A DNA stretch of 64,000 nucleotides, taken from positions 828,001 through 892,000 of the forward strand of contig NZ_CP117516.1 in NCBI RefSeq assembly GCF_028621955.1, in the 5' to 3' direction. Of the stretch, positions 34,505-44,809 are shown in pieces (position 1 is the stretch's first letter; each line of letters begins with the position of its first letter). The translations under genes and the position numbers were made by a program. The notes under the pieces are model-generated. The model saw only the letters and a program-made list of their open reading frames with translations. It did not search any database and was not told the origin of the DNA. This DNA is from Erythrobacter sp. BLCC-B19. Its GTDB lineage: Bacteria > Pseudomonadota > Alphaproteobacteria > Sphingomonadales > Sphingomonadaceae.

Positions 34505-36700
34505 GTGCCAAGTGATATCCGCCTCGACGCGATCCGCAGTCTCGGGCTTGAGGCGATTCCAGACCGGGATCTGTTTTCGCGCATCACCCTGCTGGCCGCG
34601 ACGATGGCCGGCGGGCCGATTGCGCTGCTCTCGGTGGTGGAGAAGGAGCGCCAGTGGTTTCTGGGCCGCACTGGCACTGATCTTGATGAAACCCCGATCG
34701 ACGATTCGTTCTGCGCCGTCTGCGTGCTGGGCGAAGGGCCGCTGCTGATCGAGGACGCCCAGGCCGACCCGCGCCTCAGCAACAATCCGCTGGTGACCGG
34801 CGCGCCCTTTATCCGCTCCTATCTCGGCGTTCCGATCCGCACCGATGACGGGGTGGTGATCGGCGCGCTGTGCGTGATCTCGCCCGAGCCTGACGCCTTC
34901 AGTCCCGAACAGATCGCGCCCCTGGCGATGCTGGCGGAGCTGGCGGAAAAGAGCATCGCGCTCCACGCCAGCACCCGCGCGCTCAGCCTTGCCAACGCCG
35001 CGCTCCAGCAATCGAGCCAGATCTTCCGGCAGGCCGAACGCGCGGTCAATGTCGGCAGCTGGTGGGTCGATCTCGAAACGCGGCAGCTGCACTGGTCGGA
35101 TCAGGTCTATGCCATTTCCGGGCTGGAGCCGGGCCTCTCGATCGACGTGCGCGATGTCGTGCAGCTTTACCAGCCGCAGGATCGCGCGATGGTCAGCAAG
35201 GCGATGGACGACACCATCGAGGGCGGCAAGCCGTTCATGTTCGAGACCACGATCCACCGCCGCGATGGCGAGGCGCGGCGGATCCGGGTGGTGGGCGAGC
35301 GGGTCGATGTCGACGGCAAGCCCGATTGCGTCGCCGGGATCATTCTCGACTGCACCGAGGAGCACCTGCGCAATGTCGCGCTCAAGCGCGCGGCGGAACG
35401 CGACCGGCTGACCGGGCTCTACAACCGTGCGAGCTTCGACCGGCGGCTGGCGCAGGCGATGCAGCGGGTGGAAAGCGAGCCGGTGACGATCGCCCTGCTC
35501 GATCTCGACGGGTTCAAGGATGTCAATGACACGCTCGGCCATCTGGTGGGCGACCGGGTGCTGGAAACCATCGCCGAACAGCTCAAGCTCAAGACCGCGC
35601 CGGGCGTGTTCCTGGCGCGCTGGGGCGGGGATGAATTCGCGCTGCTGTTCCCCCCGACCATGTCCCAGCGCGACGTCACCCGGCTGCTGGATGATCTGCT
35701 GATCGACCTCAGCAATATGCCGCCGCTGGGCAATTCGCTGCTGCGGATCGGCGCGACCTGCGGGGTGGCGCGCATGACCAGCCGGGCCAGCAGCGAAGAG
35801 ATCATGCGGCGCGCCGACCTAGCGCTGTACCGCGGCAAGGAGGCCGGGCGCGGCGCGGTGGTGTGGTGGGATCGCCAGATCGAAGCGCGCCAGTCCGAGC
35901 GCCAGCGGGCGATTGCCCAGCTGCGCGGCGCGCTGAACGCCGGGCGGGCGACCGCCGCCTACCAGCCGATTGTCGAGCTTGAGACGGGCCGGGTGGTGTC
36001 GGTCGAGGCGCTGCTGCGGCTGCGCGACGAGAACGGCGATCTGATCGCGGCGAGTCAGGTCTTCTCCGCGCTGCTCGATCCCGAATTGTCTCGCCGGGTC
36101 AGCCGGGTCATGCTCGACTGCGTGATTGCCGATGGCCCCGCGATCCTCGCCTTGTTCGGCCCTGACACGCGGATCGGCCTGAACCTGTCCGATGCGGATT
36201 TGCGGCGCGGCGATTTCGTGCGGCACATGATCGACGTGATCGACGACAGCGCGCTCACGCCGAACAACATCACCATCGAAGTGACCGAGACGATGCTGCT
36301 CGATGCCGGCGGCAATCTCCACGCCAGTCTCGCGATGCTCGATGAATGCGGCTTCACGATCTGCCTTGATGATTTCGGGACGGGCTTTTCCTCGCTCACC
36401 CACCTGCGCGCCTTCCCGATCCACAAGGTCAAGATCGACCGCGATTTCATCGCGGGGATCGGTGAGGATCACCAGTCACGCCTGATCATTCAGGCAATCG
36501 TGCAGATGGGCCACTCGCTGGGCCTCAGGGTGGTCGTCGAAGGGGTGGAGACCGAGGAGCAGGAGACCTTCCTGCGCGGCATCGGCTGCCGCCATGTCCA
36601 GGGCTATCGCTATGGCAAGCCGGCGCTGCTCGGCGATCTCACGGCCCGCTTTGCGACCCACACCGTCACCGGCACCGGCACCGAGCGCCGCCGCGCCTGA
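34505..36700 (+). CDS. GAF-PAS-GGDEF-EAL cyclic-di-GMP protein
   Basis: A GTG start at 34505 gives 731 residues. The order is GAF domain (about 20-165), PAS domain (about 180-295; GSWWVDLETRQLHWSDQVY), GGDEF domain with intact GGDEF at 384-388 and the substrate helix LDLDGFKDVNDTLGH, then EAL domain with EALLRLR at 501, DDFGTGFSSL and KIDRDF. Both synthase and phosphodiesterase motifs look complete, so it could make or degrade cyclic di-GMP according to signals at GAF and PAS. No RxxD inhibitory site stands before GGDEF (APGV there), so product feedback is not expected. It stands alone between the catabolic locus and a convergent operon whose stop is two bases away. Confidence 0.93.
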   Translation: MPSDIRLDAIRSLGLEAIPDRDLFSRITLLAATMAGGPIALLSVVEKERQWFLGRTGTDLDETPIDDSFCAVCVLGEGPLLIEDAQADPRLSNNPLVTGAPFIRSYLGVPIRTDDGVVIGALCVISPEPDAFSPEQIAPLAMLAELAEKSIALHASTRALSLANAALQQSSQIFRQAERAVNVGSWWVDLETRQLHWSDQVYAISGLEPGLSIDVRDVVQLYQPQDRAMVSKAMDDTIEGGKPFMFETTIHRRDGEARRIRVVGERVDVDGKPDCVAGIILDCTEEHLRNVALKRAAERDRLTGLYNRASFDRRLAQAMQRVESEPVTIALLDLDGFKDVNDTLGHLVGDRVLETIAEQLKLKTAPGVFLARWGGDEFALLFPPTMSQRDVTRLLDDLLIDLSNMPPLGNSLLRIGATCGVARMTSRASSEEIMRRADLALYRGKEAGRGAVVWWDRQIEARQSERQRAIAQLRGALNAGRATAAYQPIVELETGRVVSVEALLRLRDENGDLIAASQVFSALLDPELSRRVSRVMLDCVIADGPAILALFGPDTRIGLNLSDADLRRGDFVRHMIDVIDDSALTPNNITIEVTETMLLDAGGNLHASLAMLDECGFTICLDDFGTGFSSLTHLRAFPIHKVKIDRDFIAGIGEDHQSRLIIQAIVQMGHSLGLRVVVEGVETEEQETFLRGIGCRHVQGYRYGKPALLGDLTARFATHTVTGTGTERRRA

Positions 36701-36702
36701 TT

Positions 36703-37230
36703 CTAGCGCGGCAAATCGCCCTCGGCAGGCGCGTCGCCGCCATGAAAGATGAGGGTGTCGACACTGGTGCCGTTGCCGAGGTTGACCCGATTTTCCTGCC
36801 GCGCCCAGACATCGGTGAGGATCTGCGAATTGACCCGCAGGCGCAGCGCGCCCTCGGCAGGCGCCGGGGTCTCCTGATAGACGAACAGGCTGCCGCCGAC
36901 GATCTCGCTGCCGACATAATCGGGGGTGATGATCGCGCCGTTCAGCTGGAACAGGAACCGCCGCGTGACATAGCGGGCAAAGGCCTCGCGGCTGTCTTCG
37001 CTGCCGATGATGTCGGGCGTGTGGATGTCGGCATTGCCCGTGCGCTGCACCACCAGCGCGTGTTCGGCATCGTGCACCGGCACTTGATGGATGATCTCGA
37101 TCATGCCTGTGCGCGGGTTATGCGCGATGGTGCTGATCGTGATCTTCTGCTGGTGGCCCAGCGCCGTGCCAGCCCCGGCAAGCGGGGCCAGCACCAGCGC
37201 CAGGAGCACCAGCCAGCGGCGCAGGATCAC
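36703..37230 (-). CDS. Secreted DUF6702-like protein
   Basis: The 175-residue protein starts with a signal peptide (MILRRWLVLLALVLAPLAGAGTALG) and continues HQQKITISTIAHNPRTGMIE, then beta-rich sequence of the kind found in the DUF6702 family. The exported part has no catalytic motif. The ATG overlaps the stop of the upstream M1 peptidase gene by four bases, a pairing common in this group of bacteria. It may act on the cell envelope or help the peptidase, but the function is unknown. Confidence 0.7.
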   Translation of the reverse strand: MILRRWLVLLALVLAPLAGAGTALGHQQKITISTIAHNPRTGMIEIIHQVPVHDAEHALVVQRTGNADIHTPDIIGSEDSREAFARYVTRRFLFQLNGAIITPDYVGSEIVGGSLFVYQETPAPAEGALRLRVNSQILTDVWARQENRVNLGNGTSVDTLIFHGGDAPAEGDLPR

Positions 37231-39662
37231 TTCTTCTTCTTCTCCGGCTCGGCCCCGGCAGCCTCGCCCATCAGGTCGCGGCTGACGCGGCTCTTGCTGG
37301 CTTCGTCCTTGAAGGCCTCGATCCGGCTCGGGATGATGCGGCGCGGGTAGTGGTTGTTCTCAAGGTCGGCATCGCCCGTTTCCCAATCGGGATCGACTAT
37401 CACCGAAACCAGCTCCTTGCCCTTGGGATAGACCAGCAGCTTGGCCACCTCACGGCTGTTGCGGCGCCAGATTTCGGCCGGGATGTTGAGCTTTTCCTTC
37501 GACCCATCCTTGAAGGTCAGGCCGAGGATGATCGGCATCACCAGCCCGCCCTTGTTGCTGAAGTTGAGGACGTAGTAATTGGCATCCTCCTTCACCGCGC
37601 GGTCAAAGGCGGCGCGTTCCCACGGCAGCAGGCCATCGAGGAAATCCTTGTAGCCCTTGGTGTCCTTGGGGGTGACGGTGAATTCGTCATTCTTGTCGTA
37701 GAAGTCCGTCACGCCCGGGTTTTCGAGCACCCAGATCGGCAGACCCTGCTGCTCGTTGATGCGGATGCCCACCGGGGTCGGCTCATCGGCCCGCTCCTGC
37801 CGCCGGCGCGGCAGGTCGATGTCGGGGTCCTTGCTGTCCATCTTGAGGCGGTAGATCGAATCGAGGCTGATATCGACGTGATCGGTGGTGTAGAACCACC
37901 CGCGCCAGAACCAGTCGAGATCGGTGCCCGAAGCCTCTTCCATGGTGCGGAAGAAGTCCGCCGGAGTCGGCCGCTTGAACTTCCAGCGGCGGGCATATTC
38001 CTTGAGCGCAAAGTCGAACCGCTCGCGCCCGATCACCGTGTCGCGCAGGACGTGATAGGCCGCCGACGGCTTGCCATAGGCATTGGAGCCGAGGTCGGTG
38101 ATCGAATCCGACTGGGTCATGATCGGCTGCTGGGTGTTCGACACCATGTAGGGCACCAGATCGCGCGCGAGGCTGCGCGTCCAGGGCATATTCGGATCCC
38201 ATTCGTAGCCCGCGACCGAATCGAGGAAGGAGTTGAGGCCTTCGTCCATCCAGGTCCACTGACGCTCGTCCGAGTTCACCGTCATCGGGAAGTAGATGTG
38301 CCCGATCTCGTGGATCACCACGCCGACGAGGAACATCTTCTCGGCCAGCGAATAGGTCCGCGTGCCGTCCTTGTTGAGGGTGGTGCGCGGGCCGTTGAAG
38401 GTGATCATCGGATATTCCATCCCGCCGACCGGCCCGTTGACGGACTGCGCGGTGGGATAGGGGTAATCGAAGCTGAAGCGCGAATAGACCTTCAGGGTGT
38501 GGACGACGGCAGCGGTGGAATACTTCTTCCACAGATCGCCGCCTTCCTTGGGCCAGAAGCTCATGGCGAGCACGGTTTCATGCTCGGCACCCGGCTGCTT
38601 CACCCCTTGCGCGTCCCACATGAACTTGCGGCTGGAGGCCCAGGCGAAATCGCGCACATTGGTGGCGGCGAACTGCCAGGTCTTGGTGCCCTTGGGGTTG
38701 CCGGCCTCGGCAGCAGCGGCTTCGGCCGGGGTGACGACGAACACCGGCTCCTTGGCGTTCTTCGCGGTCTCAAGCCGCTGGCGCTGGACGGCGGTCAGGA
38801 CGACGTCGGGGTTCTGGATCGTGCCGGTGGCGGCGACGATGTGGTCGCTCGGCACCGTCAGATCGACCGTATAGTCCCCGAACTCCAGCGTGAATTCCCC
38901 GCGCCCGAGGAACTCCTTGTTGTGCCAGCCTTCATAGTCCGAATAGACCACCATGCGCGGGAACCACTGGGCGAGCAGGAAGATGTCGTTGCCGCCCTTG
39001 CGCGGATCATCGGGGAAATGTTCGTAGCCCGAACGCGCGTTGACCGCGTCTTCCTCGACGATGTTGAACGCCCAGTCGATCGCGAATTCGACCGTCTGGC
39101 CGGGGCCAAGCGGCTGGGGCAGGTCGATCCGCATCAGCGTGCCGACGATGGTGTGCGGCAGCTTCGCACCGTCCATGCTCGTCACCGCGTTGATGTCATA
39201 GCCATAGTCATTGTCGGCCATCGACTGCTGGCGGCGCAGCTCGTCGAAGGAGAGCTTGGTCGGCTCGCTCCCGCTGCCCAGCGTGACCTTGGGCCCGCGC
39301 CGGCCGGGGCCGCCGAAAGCATCGGTCAGCTCGGCCATCGAATCGCGCTTGAAGATGTTCTGGTCGAGCTGCATCCACAGCCACGGCAGGCTGTCGGGCG
39401 AATTGTTGGTGTAACGCACCGTGGCGCGCGCGGTCAGGCGGCGCTTGGCCTCGTCCAGCTCGGCCTTGATCGAGTAATCGACCTTCTGCTGCCAATATTC
39501 ATGCCCCGGAGCGCCGCTGGCATTGCGGGTGCTGCTGGGGTCAGGCAGCACTTCATCGAGCTGGCGGAACTTGTCCTCGTAATTGCCTTTGGTCTGCTGG
39601 ATGCCCTGCGCACTGGCAGGAACGGCGAAAAGCAGGGCGGCGACAAACAGCACGAAACGCAA
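37227..39662 (-). CDS. Secreted M1-family metallopeptidase
   Basis: The 811-residue protein has a signal peptide (MRFVLFVAALLFAVPASAQG) and a gluzincin active site: HEIGH at 451-455 and Glu474 in WMDEGLNSF complete the HExxH-x18-E zinc site. The exopeptidase motif usually written GxMEN reads GGMEY (in PVGGMEYPMITF), so the amino-terminal recognition differs from classic aminopeptidase N. A leucine-rich C-terminal region follows, and the chain ends EPEKKKK. It is expected to cleave peptides in the periplasm or on the surface. The downstream DUF6702-like gene is translationally coupled. Confidence 0.92.
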   Translation of the reverse strand: MRFVLFVAALLFAVPASAQGIQQTKGNYEDKFRQLDEVLPDPSSTRNASGAPGHEYWQQKVDYSIKAELDEAKRRLTARATVRYTNNSPDSLPWLWMQLDQNIFKRDSMAELTDAFGGPGRRGPKVTLGSGSEPTKLSFDELRRQQSMADNDYGYDINAVTSMDGAKLPHTIVGTLMRIDLPQPLGPGQTVEFAIDWAFNIVEEDAVNARSGYEHFPDDPRKGGNDIFLLAQWFPRMVVYSDYEGWHNKEFLGRGEFTLEFGDYTVDLTVPSDHIVAATGTIQNPDVVLTAVQRQRLETAKNAKEPVFVVTPAEAAAAEAGNPKGTKTWQFAATNVRDFAWASSRKFMWDAQGVKQPGAEHETVLAMSFWPKEGGDLWKKYSTAAVVHTLKVYSRFSFDYPYPTAQSVNGPVGGMEYPMITFNGPRTTLNKDGTRTYSLAEKMFLVGVVIHEIGHIYFPMTVNSDERQWTWMDEGLNSFLDSVAGYEWDPNMPWTRSLARDLVPYMVSNTQQPIMTQSDSITDLGSNAYGKPSAAYHVLRDTVIGRERFDFALKEYARRWKFKRPTPADFFRTMEEASGTDLDWFWRGWFYTTDHVDISLDSIYRLKMDSKDPDIDLPRRRQERADEPTPVGIRINEQQGLPIWVLENPGVTDFYDKNDEFTVTPKDTKGYKDFLDGLLPWERAAFDRAVKEDANYYVLNFSNKGGLVMPIILGLTFKDGSKEKLNIPAEIWRRNSREVAKLLVYPKGKELVSVIVDPDWETGDADLENNHYPRRIIPSRIEAFKDEASKSRVSRDLMGEAAGAEPEKKKK

Positions 39663-39695
39663 GGGCGCTCTCCGGTATCAATGGCAGGCGCGTGA

Positions 39696-39983
<288 letters not shown>

Positions 39984-40037
39984 CACTTGCAAAGCTGCAC
40001 ACCTGCGGGAATAGGCGGACGCAAAGGAGTTCCGCCC

Positions 40038-41150
40038 ATGAAGACCCGCGCCGCCGTTGCCTTTGCCGCCAAGCAGCCGCTCGAAATCGTCGAGCTCGAT
40101 CTCGAAGGCCCGAAGGCGGGCGAGGTGCTGGTCGAGATCATGGCGACGGGCATCTGCCATACCGACGCCTATACGCTCGACGGGTTCGACTCCGAGGGCA
40201 TCTTCCCGAGCGTGCTGGGCCATGAAGGCGCAGGCATCGTGCGCGAGGTCGGCGCGGGGGTGACCAGCGTGAAGCCGGGCGATCACGTGATCCCGCTCTA
40301 CACCCCCGAATGCCGCCAGTGTAAGTCGTGCCTCAGCGGCAAGACCAACCTGTGCACGGCCATCAGGGCCACCCAGGGTAAGGGGCTGATGCCGGATGGC
40401 ACCACCCGCTTCAGCTACAAGGGCAAGCCGATCTACCACTACATGGGCTGCTCGACCTTCTCGAACTTCACGGTGCTGCCCGAAATCGCGGTCGCCAAGA
40501 TCCGTGAAGACGCGCCGTTCCAGAGCGCCTGCTACATCGGCTGCGGCGTCACCACCGGGGTCGGCGCGGTGACCAACACCGCCAAGGTGCAGGTCGGCGA
40601 CAATGTCGTGGTCTTCGGCCTCGGCGGGATCGGCCTCAATGTCATCCAGGGCGCGCGGCTGGCGGGCGCGAACCTCATCATCGGGGTCGACATCAACCCC
40701 GCGCGCGAGGAATGGGGCAAGCGCTTCGGCATGACCCACTTCCTGAACTCCAAGGGCATGAGCCGCGAGGAGGTGGTCGCCAAGGTGGTCGAGATGACCG
40801 ATGGCGGCGCGGATTACACCTTCGATGCCACCGGCAACACCGAAGTGATGCGCACGGCGCTCGAAGCCTGCCACCGCGGCTGGGGCACCTCGGTCATCAT
40901 CGGGGTCGCCGAAGCGGGCAAGGAAATCGCCACCCGCCCGTTCCAGCTCGTCACCGGGCGCAACTGGCGCGGCACGGCGTTCGGCGGGGCCAAGGGCCGC
41001 ACCGATGTGCCCAAGATCGTCGACATGTACATGACCGGCAAGATCGAGATCGACCCGATGATCACCCACGTCATGGGCCTCGAAGAGATCAACACCGCCT
41101 TCGATCTGATGCACGAAGGCAAGTCGATCCGTTCCGTAGTGGTGTTCTGA
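40038..41150 (+). CDS. frmA: S-(hydroxymethyl)glutathione dehydrogenase / class III alcohol dehydrogenase
   Basis: ATG 40038 with AAAGGAG upstream gives a 370-residue enzyme of normal family length. The catalytic zinc ligands are in [12 protein letters not shown] and LGHEGAGIV, and the structural zinc cysteines in [17 protein letters not shown]. The NAD-binding loop is [15 protein letters not shown]. It oxidises S-(hydroxymethyl)glutathione formed from formaldehyde and glutathione, and can reduce S-nitrosoglutathione. No frmR or frmB neighbour is present; the gene appears housekeeping. Formaldehyde released by a demethylation in the nearby catabolic locus could be one source of substrate, but nothing in the sequence links them. 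Confidence 0.96.
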   Translation: MKTRAAVAFAAKQPLEIVELDLEGPKAGEVLVEIMATGICHTDAYTLDGFDSEGIFPSVLGHEGAGIVREVGAGVTSVKPGDHVIPLYTPECRQCKSCLSGKTNLCTAIRATQGKGLMPDGTTRFSYKGKPIYHYMGCSTFSNFTVLPEIAVAKIREDAPFQSACYIGCGVTTGVGAVTNTAKVQVGDNVVVFGLGGIGLNVIQGARLAGANLIIGVDINPAREEWGKRFGMTHFLNSKGMSREEVVAKVVEMTDGGADYTFDATGNTEVMRTALEACHRGWGTSVIIGVAEAGKEIATRPFQLVTGRNWRGTAFGGAKGRTDVPKIVDMYMTGKIEIDPMITHVMGLEEINTAFDLMHEGKSIRSVVVF

Positions 41151-41249
41151 GCCTGCGTCCCCGCCCCTGCCGGGGGCGTGGTTAACCCGCTGGTTACACC
41201 GTATCACTATAGCCTGTCCCGAGCCCCAAACCGGCGCCCGGGACACGTA

Positions 41250-42362
41250 ATGTACGAAAGCAGGATTGCAGCCGACCATCTGACGGTCACGGCGGTTGAG
41301 GGCTTTCCGCCCGAACTCAACACGCTCGCCGCCTGCAATCTGGCAGGGCATGGCTTCCTGCGCGCGGCATGGTATGCGGCCCGCTCTCCGCAACAGGGCC
41401 GCACGCTGCTGCTGCGGCGCGAGGATGACGGCGCTGCGCTCGCGGCGATCCCCACGATTGCCTTCGGCCCGGTGATCGGCCGCGCGCGCAAGGTGCCGGG
41501 TTCCTACTGGCCCTTGCGCAGCCCCCTGATTGCGCCGGATTGCGATGTGTTCGAACTGGCCCACGCGCTCGACCATCCCGCCGCCGCGCGCTGCCTTGGC
41601 GGGGTGTGGCGGGTCGGCCCGGTGCGGGGCGATGCGCCCGCCACCGAGCTCCTGATCGCGGCCGCCCAGCTCGCCAATTGGGCGGTGCTGTCGCGGCCTG
41701 CCGGGACAAGCTGGGTGATCGACCTTGATGCCGCCCGCGCGCGCGGCTGGCCGAGCAGCGCCACCGCCCGCAAATTGCGTGCGGTGTGGCGCAAGCTTGA
41801 AGAACAGGGCACGCCCAGCTGGCGCTATGTCAGGGGCGCGGAATGGGACACCGCCGCGCTCGAGGCGATGGGGACGGTCGAGGCAGGCAGCTGGATCGCG
41901 CGCCTTACCGATGGCAGCGGGGCGAAGTTCATGACCTCGGCCCAGCGTTCCTTGTGGAGCTATGCGCTGACCGATCCGATGCTGGCCGAGATGCTGTGCG
42001 CCACCATCCTGATGCTCGATAACCGCCCGATCGCCTTCAGCTTCGATCTCGACGATGGCGCGCTGCAATATGGCATTGCGGGCAGCTATGTCGAAGCGCT
42101 GGGGCACCTCGGGATCGGCAAGCTCACCAATTACCGCGCGATGGAAGATGCGATCGCCGATGGGCAGAGCGTGATGGACATGGGCGTGGGCGATACCGGC
42201 TACAAGCAGGCGATGGGCGCCCTCGAGGGCTATGCGATGTCCGACCTGCTGTTCGTGCGCAATCGTTCCGCTGCAATGATGCTGGCGCAGGCCTGGGGGC
42301 CGGAGCTGCTGCCGACCGCCGCCACGCGGGCGCTGATGCCGGGCAGGTTCCCCTATGGCTGA
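41250..42362 (+). CDS. GNAT-like (BioF2/CelD-type) acyltransferase
   Basis: ATG at 41250 (MYESRIAADHLTVTAVEGFP) is favoured over an in-frame GTG at 41178, though neither has a clear ribosome binding site. The 370-residue protein has the double GNAT fold of Acetyltransf_6/BioF2-type proteins, with FSFDLDDGALQYGIAGSY and GHLGIGKLTNYRAMEDAIA at the second acyl-CoA site. Such proteins are often coded with polysaccharide or cell-surface genes. It overlaps the flippase gene by eight bases, which supports a role in modifying an exported sugar polymer or lipid. Confidence 0.8.
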   Translation: MYESRIAADHLTVTAVEGFPPELNTLAACNLAGHGFLRAAWYAARSPQQGRTLLLRREDDGAALAAIPTIAFGPVIGRARKVPGSYWPLRSPLIAPDCDVFELAHALDHPAAARCLGGVWRVGPVRGDAPATELLIAAAQLANWAVLSRPAGTSWVIDLDAARARGWPSSATARKLRAVWRKLEEQGTPSWRYVRGAEWDTAALEAMGTVEAGSWIARLTDGSGAKFMTSAQRSLWSYALTDPMLAEMLCATILMLDNRPIAFSFDLDDGALQYGIAGSYVEALGHLGIGKLTNYRAMEDAIADGQSVMDMGVGDTGYKQAMGALEGYAMSDLLFVRNRSAAMMLAQAWGPELLPTAATRALMPGRFPYG

Positions 42363-43869
42363 CCCGACCGAAACCCCCGCCCCCCGCCCCTCGCTCGCCG
42401 CGCAGGTGCGAACCGCGGTGATCTGGCGATCGGGCAGCCAGGTGCTGACCCAGATCGTGTCATGGGCCTCGACCCTGATCGTGATCCGCCTGCTCGCGCC
42501 GGAGGATTACGGTCTGTTCGCGATGGCGCAGGTCATGCTGACGCTGCTCAGCACCATGAACGGCTGGGGTCTCGCCAGCGCGCTGATCCGCGAGGACGAG
42601 GTCAGCGAGGAACGGCTGCGCCAGACGCTCGGGATGCTGATCCTGCTCAATGGCGGCCTTGCCCTCACCCAGTTCATCGCCGCGCCGCTGGTGGCCGCGT
42701 GGTTCGAACAGCCGATGGTGACGCAGCTCCTGCGGGTGCAATCGCTGCTTTACCTCGCGGTGCCGTTCTGTGCGCTGCCGCACGCGATCCTTTCGCGGCG
42801 CATGGACTTCCGCCGCCCGGCGCAGGTGCGCCTTGCCGCGGCGCTCGCAGGGGCGATCACGGCGCTGACGGGGGCGCTGAGCGGCTGGGGCGTGTGGACG
42901 CTGGTGAGCGCGCCGATGATGATGCTGCTGACCGAAGCGGTCGGCATGACCTGGGCCGCCCGCGCGCCGATCCGTCCCAGTTTCCGCTTTACCGGCGCGC
43001 GCCATATCGCGGGCTTTGGCGGGGTGATGACGGCGACCCAGATCTTCTGGTTCGTCCAGAGCCAGGCCGATGTGATGATCGCCGGGCGCGTGCTCGATCC
43101 GCACAGTCTCGGGGTTTACACCACAGGGCTGTTCCTCGCGCAGCTGATGGCGGCCAAGTTCGTGCCGCCGATCAACGAGGTCGCCTATGCCGCCTATTCG
43201 CGGCAGCAGACCGAAGGGCAGGCCGATCAGATCGCCCCGGCCCTGCTGGCGACCGTGCGGCTGGTGATGCTGGTGGGCCTACCCGCCTATGCCGGTCTGG
43301 CCGTGGTCGCGCCGGTGCTGGTGCCGGTGCTGCTGGGCGACAAGTGGGTGGGGATCGTCCCGCTCTTGCCGATCCTGGCGGGCGCAATGGCGATGCTGAC
43401 GCTGCAAATCCTGTTTTCGCCCGCCACAAACGCGCGCGGCTTTCCGGGGATTGCGCTGAAGGTGACGATGCTGGGGAGCGTGGTGATGCCGCTCGCCTTC
43501 TTCACCGGATCCTATTGGGGCGTCGCGGGGTTCGTCTGGGGCTGGGTCGGCGGAATGGCGGTGCTGCTCGCGGCGACCATCGCGCTGTCGCGCGGCGTGC
43601 TGGGCTTCAGCCTGGCCGGCCTTGGCCGCGCGATCCTGCCGCCGCTGGCCGCCGCGCTGGTGATGGCGGGGGGCGTCGCGCTGATGCTGCGCGCGCTCCC
43701 TCAGACGCTGCCGCCGCTCGCAGCGCTGGCCTCTGCGGTGGCGCTGGGCGTGGCGCTCTACCTCGGCGCGCTGCACCTGATCGCGCCGGATCGCCTCGCC
43801 GAAGCGCTGCGCTTCGTGCGCAATCGCGGGGCCAGCGAGGATGCGCCGGCACCGCTTCCGGCGGAGTGA
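42355..43869 (+). CDS. Polysaccharide/lipid-linked oligosaccharide flippase (Wzx/MOP superfamily)
   Basis: The 504-residue membrane protein has twelve to fourteen hydrophobic segments. The start RTAVIWRSGSQVLTQIVSWA with LIVIRLLAPEDYGLFAMAQV is typical of the Wzx/lipopolysaccharide-biosynthesis flippase family, as is DVMIAGRVLDPHSLGVYTTG. It moves undecaprenyl-linked sugars across the inner membrane. It is co-translated with the GNAT-like gene. No glycosyltransferase gene lies next to it. Confidence 0.9.
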   Translation: MADPTETPAPRPSLAAQVRTAVIWRSGSQVLTQIVSWASTLIVIRLLAPEDYGLFAMAQVMLTLLSTMNGWGLASALIREDEVSEERLRQTLGMLILLNGGLALTQFIAAPLVAAWFEQPMVTQLLRVQSLLYLAVPFCALPHAILSRRMDFRRPAQVRLAAALAGAITALTGALSGWGVWTLVSAPMMMLLTEAVGMTWAARAPIRPSFRFTGARHIAGFGGVMTATQIFWFVQSQADVMIAGRVLDPHSLGVYTTGLFLAQLMAAKFVPPINEVAYAAYSRQQTEGQADQIAPALLATVRLVMLVGLPAYAGLAVVAPVLVPVLLGDKWVGIVPLLPILAGAMAMLTLQILFSPATNARGFPGIALKVTMLGSVVMPLAFFTGSYWGVAGFVWGWVGGMAVLLAATIALSRGVLGFSLAGLGRAILPPLAAALVMAGGVALMLRALPQTLPPLAALASAVALGVALYLGALHLIAPDRLAEALRFVRNRGASEDAPAPLPAE

Positions 43870-43936
43870 TCCATCCTCCTCTCGCTATCAAAGCTGAGCA
43901 ATTGACACCCCGCCTGCGATGCTCTTGGGGCAGGGG

Positions 43937-44809
43937 ATGACCACGCCCCGGCCCGCTCCCGTCACCCGCACCTATCCCGTCAACGGCATCGATCTTGCCG
44001 TCCACCAATGGGCCTCTGACGGAGCGGGCGTGCCGCTGGTGTTCGCCCACGCGACCGGGTTTCATGGGCGCGTGTGGGGCGCTCTGGTCGACCATTTCGC
44101 CGATCACCCGGCCTATGGCATCGATATGCGCGGCCACGGCCTGTCGCGCGCCGCGCCGATTGCGGACTGGCGGGTGCTGGCGAGCGATGTTGCTGAATTT
44201 CTTGCACAATCCGGCCTCTCCGGGGTGGTCGGCATCGGCCATTCAATGGGCGCGCACACCCTGCTCCAGACCGCCGCGGATCATCCCGAGGCCTTCAGCC
44301 GCCTCGTGCTGTTCGACCCCGTGATCCTCGCGCCCGATTACTACGGCGATGGCACGCCGATCTTCACCGCCGACAACCCCCACCCCGCGATCCGCCGCAA
44401 GCGCGACTTCGCCAGCGCCGAGGCGATGATCGAACGCTTCCGCGCCCGCGACCCCTATGACCTGTTCGACGCCCGCGTTTTCGCAGATTACTGCCGCTAC
44501 GGCCTCGTCCCCGCCGCCTCGGGTGAGGGAATGGAACTCGCCTGCCCGCCCGAAGTCGAGGCCAGCGTCTATGCCTCAAGCCGCAGCAATGGGGCCATTC
44601 TGGATGCCGCCCGCACGGTCGATATTCCGGTGCTGGTGGTGCGCGCGCAGCACACCAATCTCAACGATTTCAAGAGCTCGCCGACCTGGCCCGAACTGGC
44701 AAATGTCCTGCCGCAGGGGACCGACCTCTACCGGCCGGACATGACCCACTTCCACCCCTTCCAGGATCCGGCGGATGCGGCCAAGATCATCGCGGAATTT
44801 ATTGTCTAG
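43937..44809 (+). CDS. Alpha/beta hydrolase
   Basis: ATG at 43937 (MTTPRPAPVTRTYPVNGIDL) is taken as start. The 290-residue protein has the oxyanion strand FAHATGFHGRVW, nucleophile elbow GIGHSMGAHTLL, an acid on the strand VLVVRAQHTN and catalytic histidine in MTHFHPFQDPADAA. The strand DMRGHGLS marks the first crossover. The substrate is unknown. A hairpin directly follows its stop. Confidence 0.85.
   Translation: MTTPRPAPVTRTYPVNGIDLAVHQWASDGAGVPLVFAHATGFHGRVWGALVDHFADHPAYGIDMRGHGLSRAAPIADWRVLASDVAEFLAQSGLSGVVGIGHSMGAHTLLQTAADHPEAFSRLVLFDPVILAPDYYGDGTPIFTADNPHPAIRRKRDFASAEAMIERFRARDPYDLFDARVFADYCRYGLVPAASGEGMELACPPEVEASVYASSRSNGAILDAARTVDIPVLVVRAQHTNLNDFKSSPTWPELANVLPQGTDLYRPDMTHFHPFQDPADAAKIIAEFIV

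Noticed and set aside
37350..39695. 781-codon plus-strand frame opposite the M1 peptidase
   Set aside because: Shadow of a high-G+C gene: rich in His, Arg, Gly with no domain or start signal, while the minus strand has a signal peptide and a complete zinc site.
40285..40296. Second parS site (GATCACGTGATC)
   Set aside because: The CACGTG core is present but the arms do not match GTTTCACGTGAAAC, and it is within a coding region.
42462..43940. 492-codon frame overlapping the flippase on the same strand
   Set aside because: Frame-shifted reading of the flippase gene; no membrane segments, Arg/Gly-rich.
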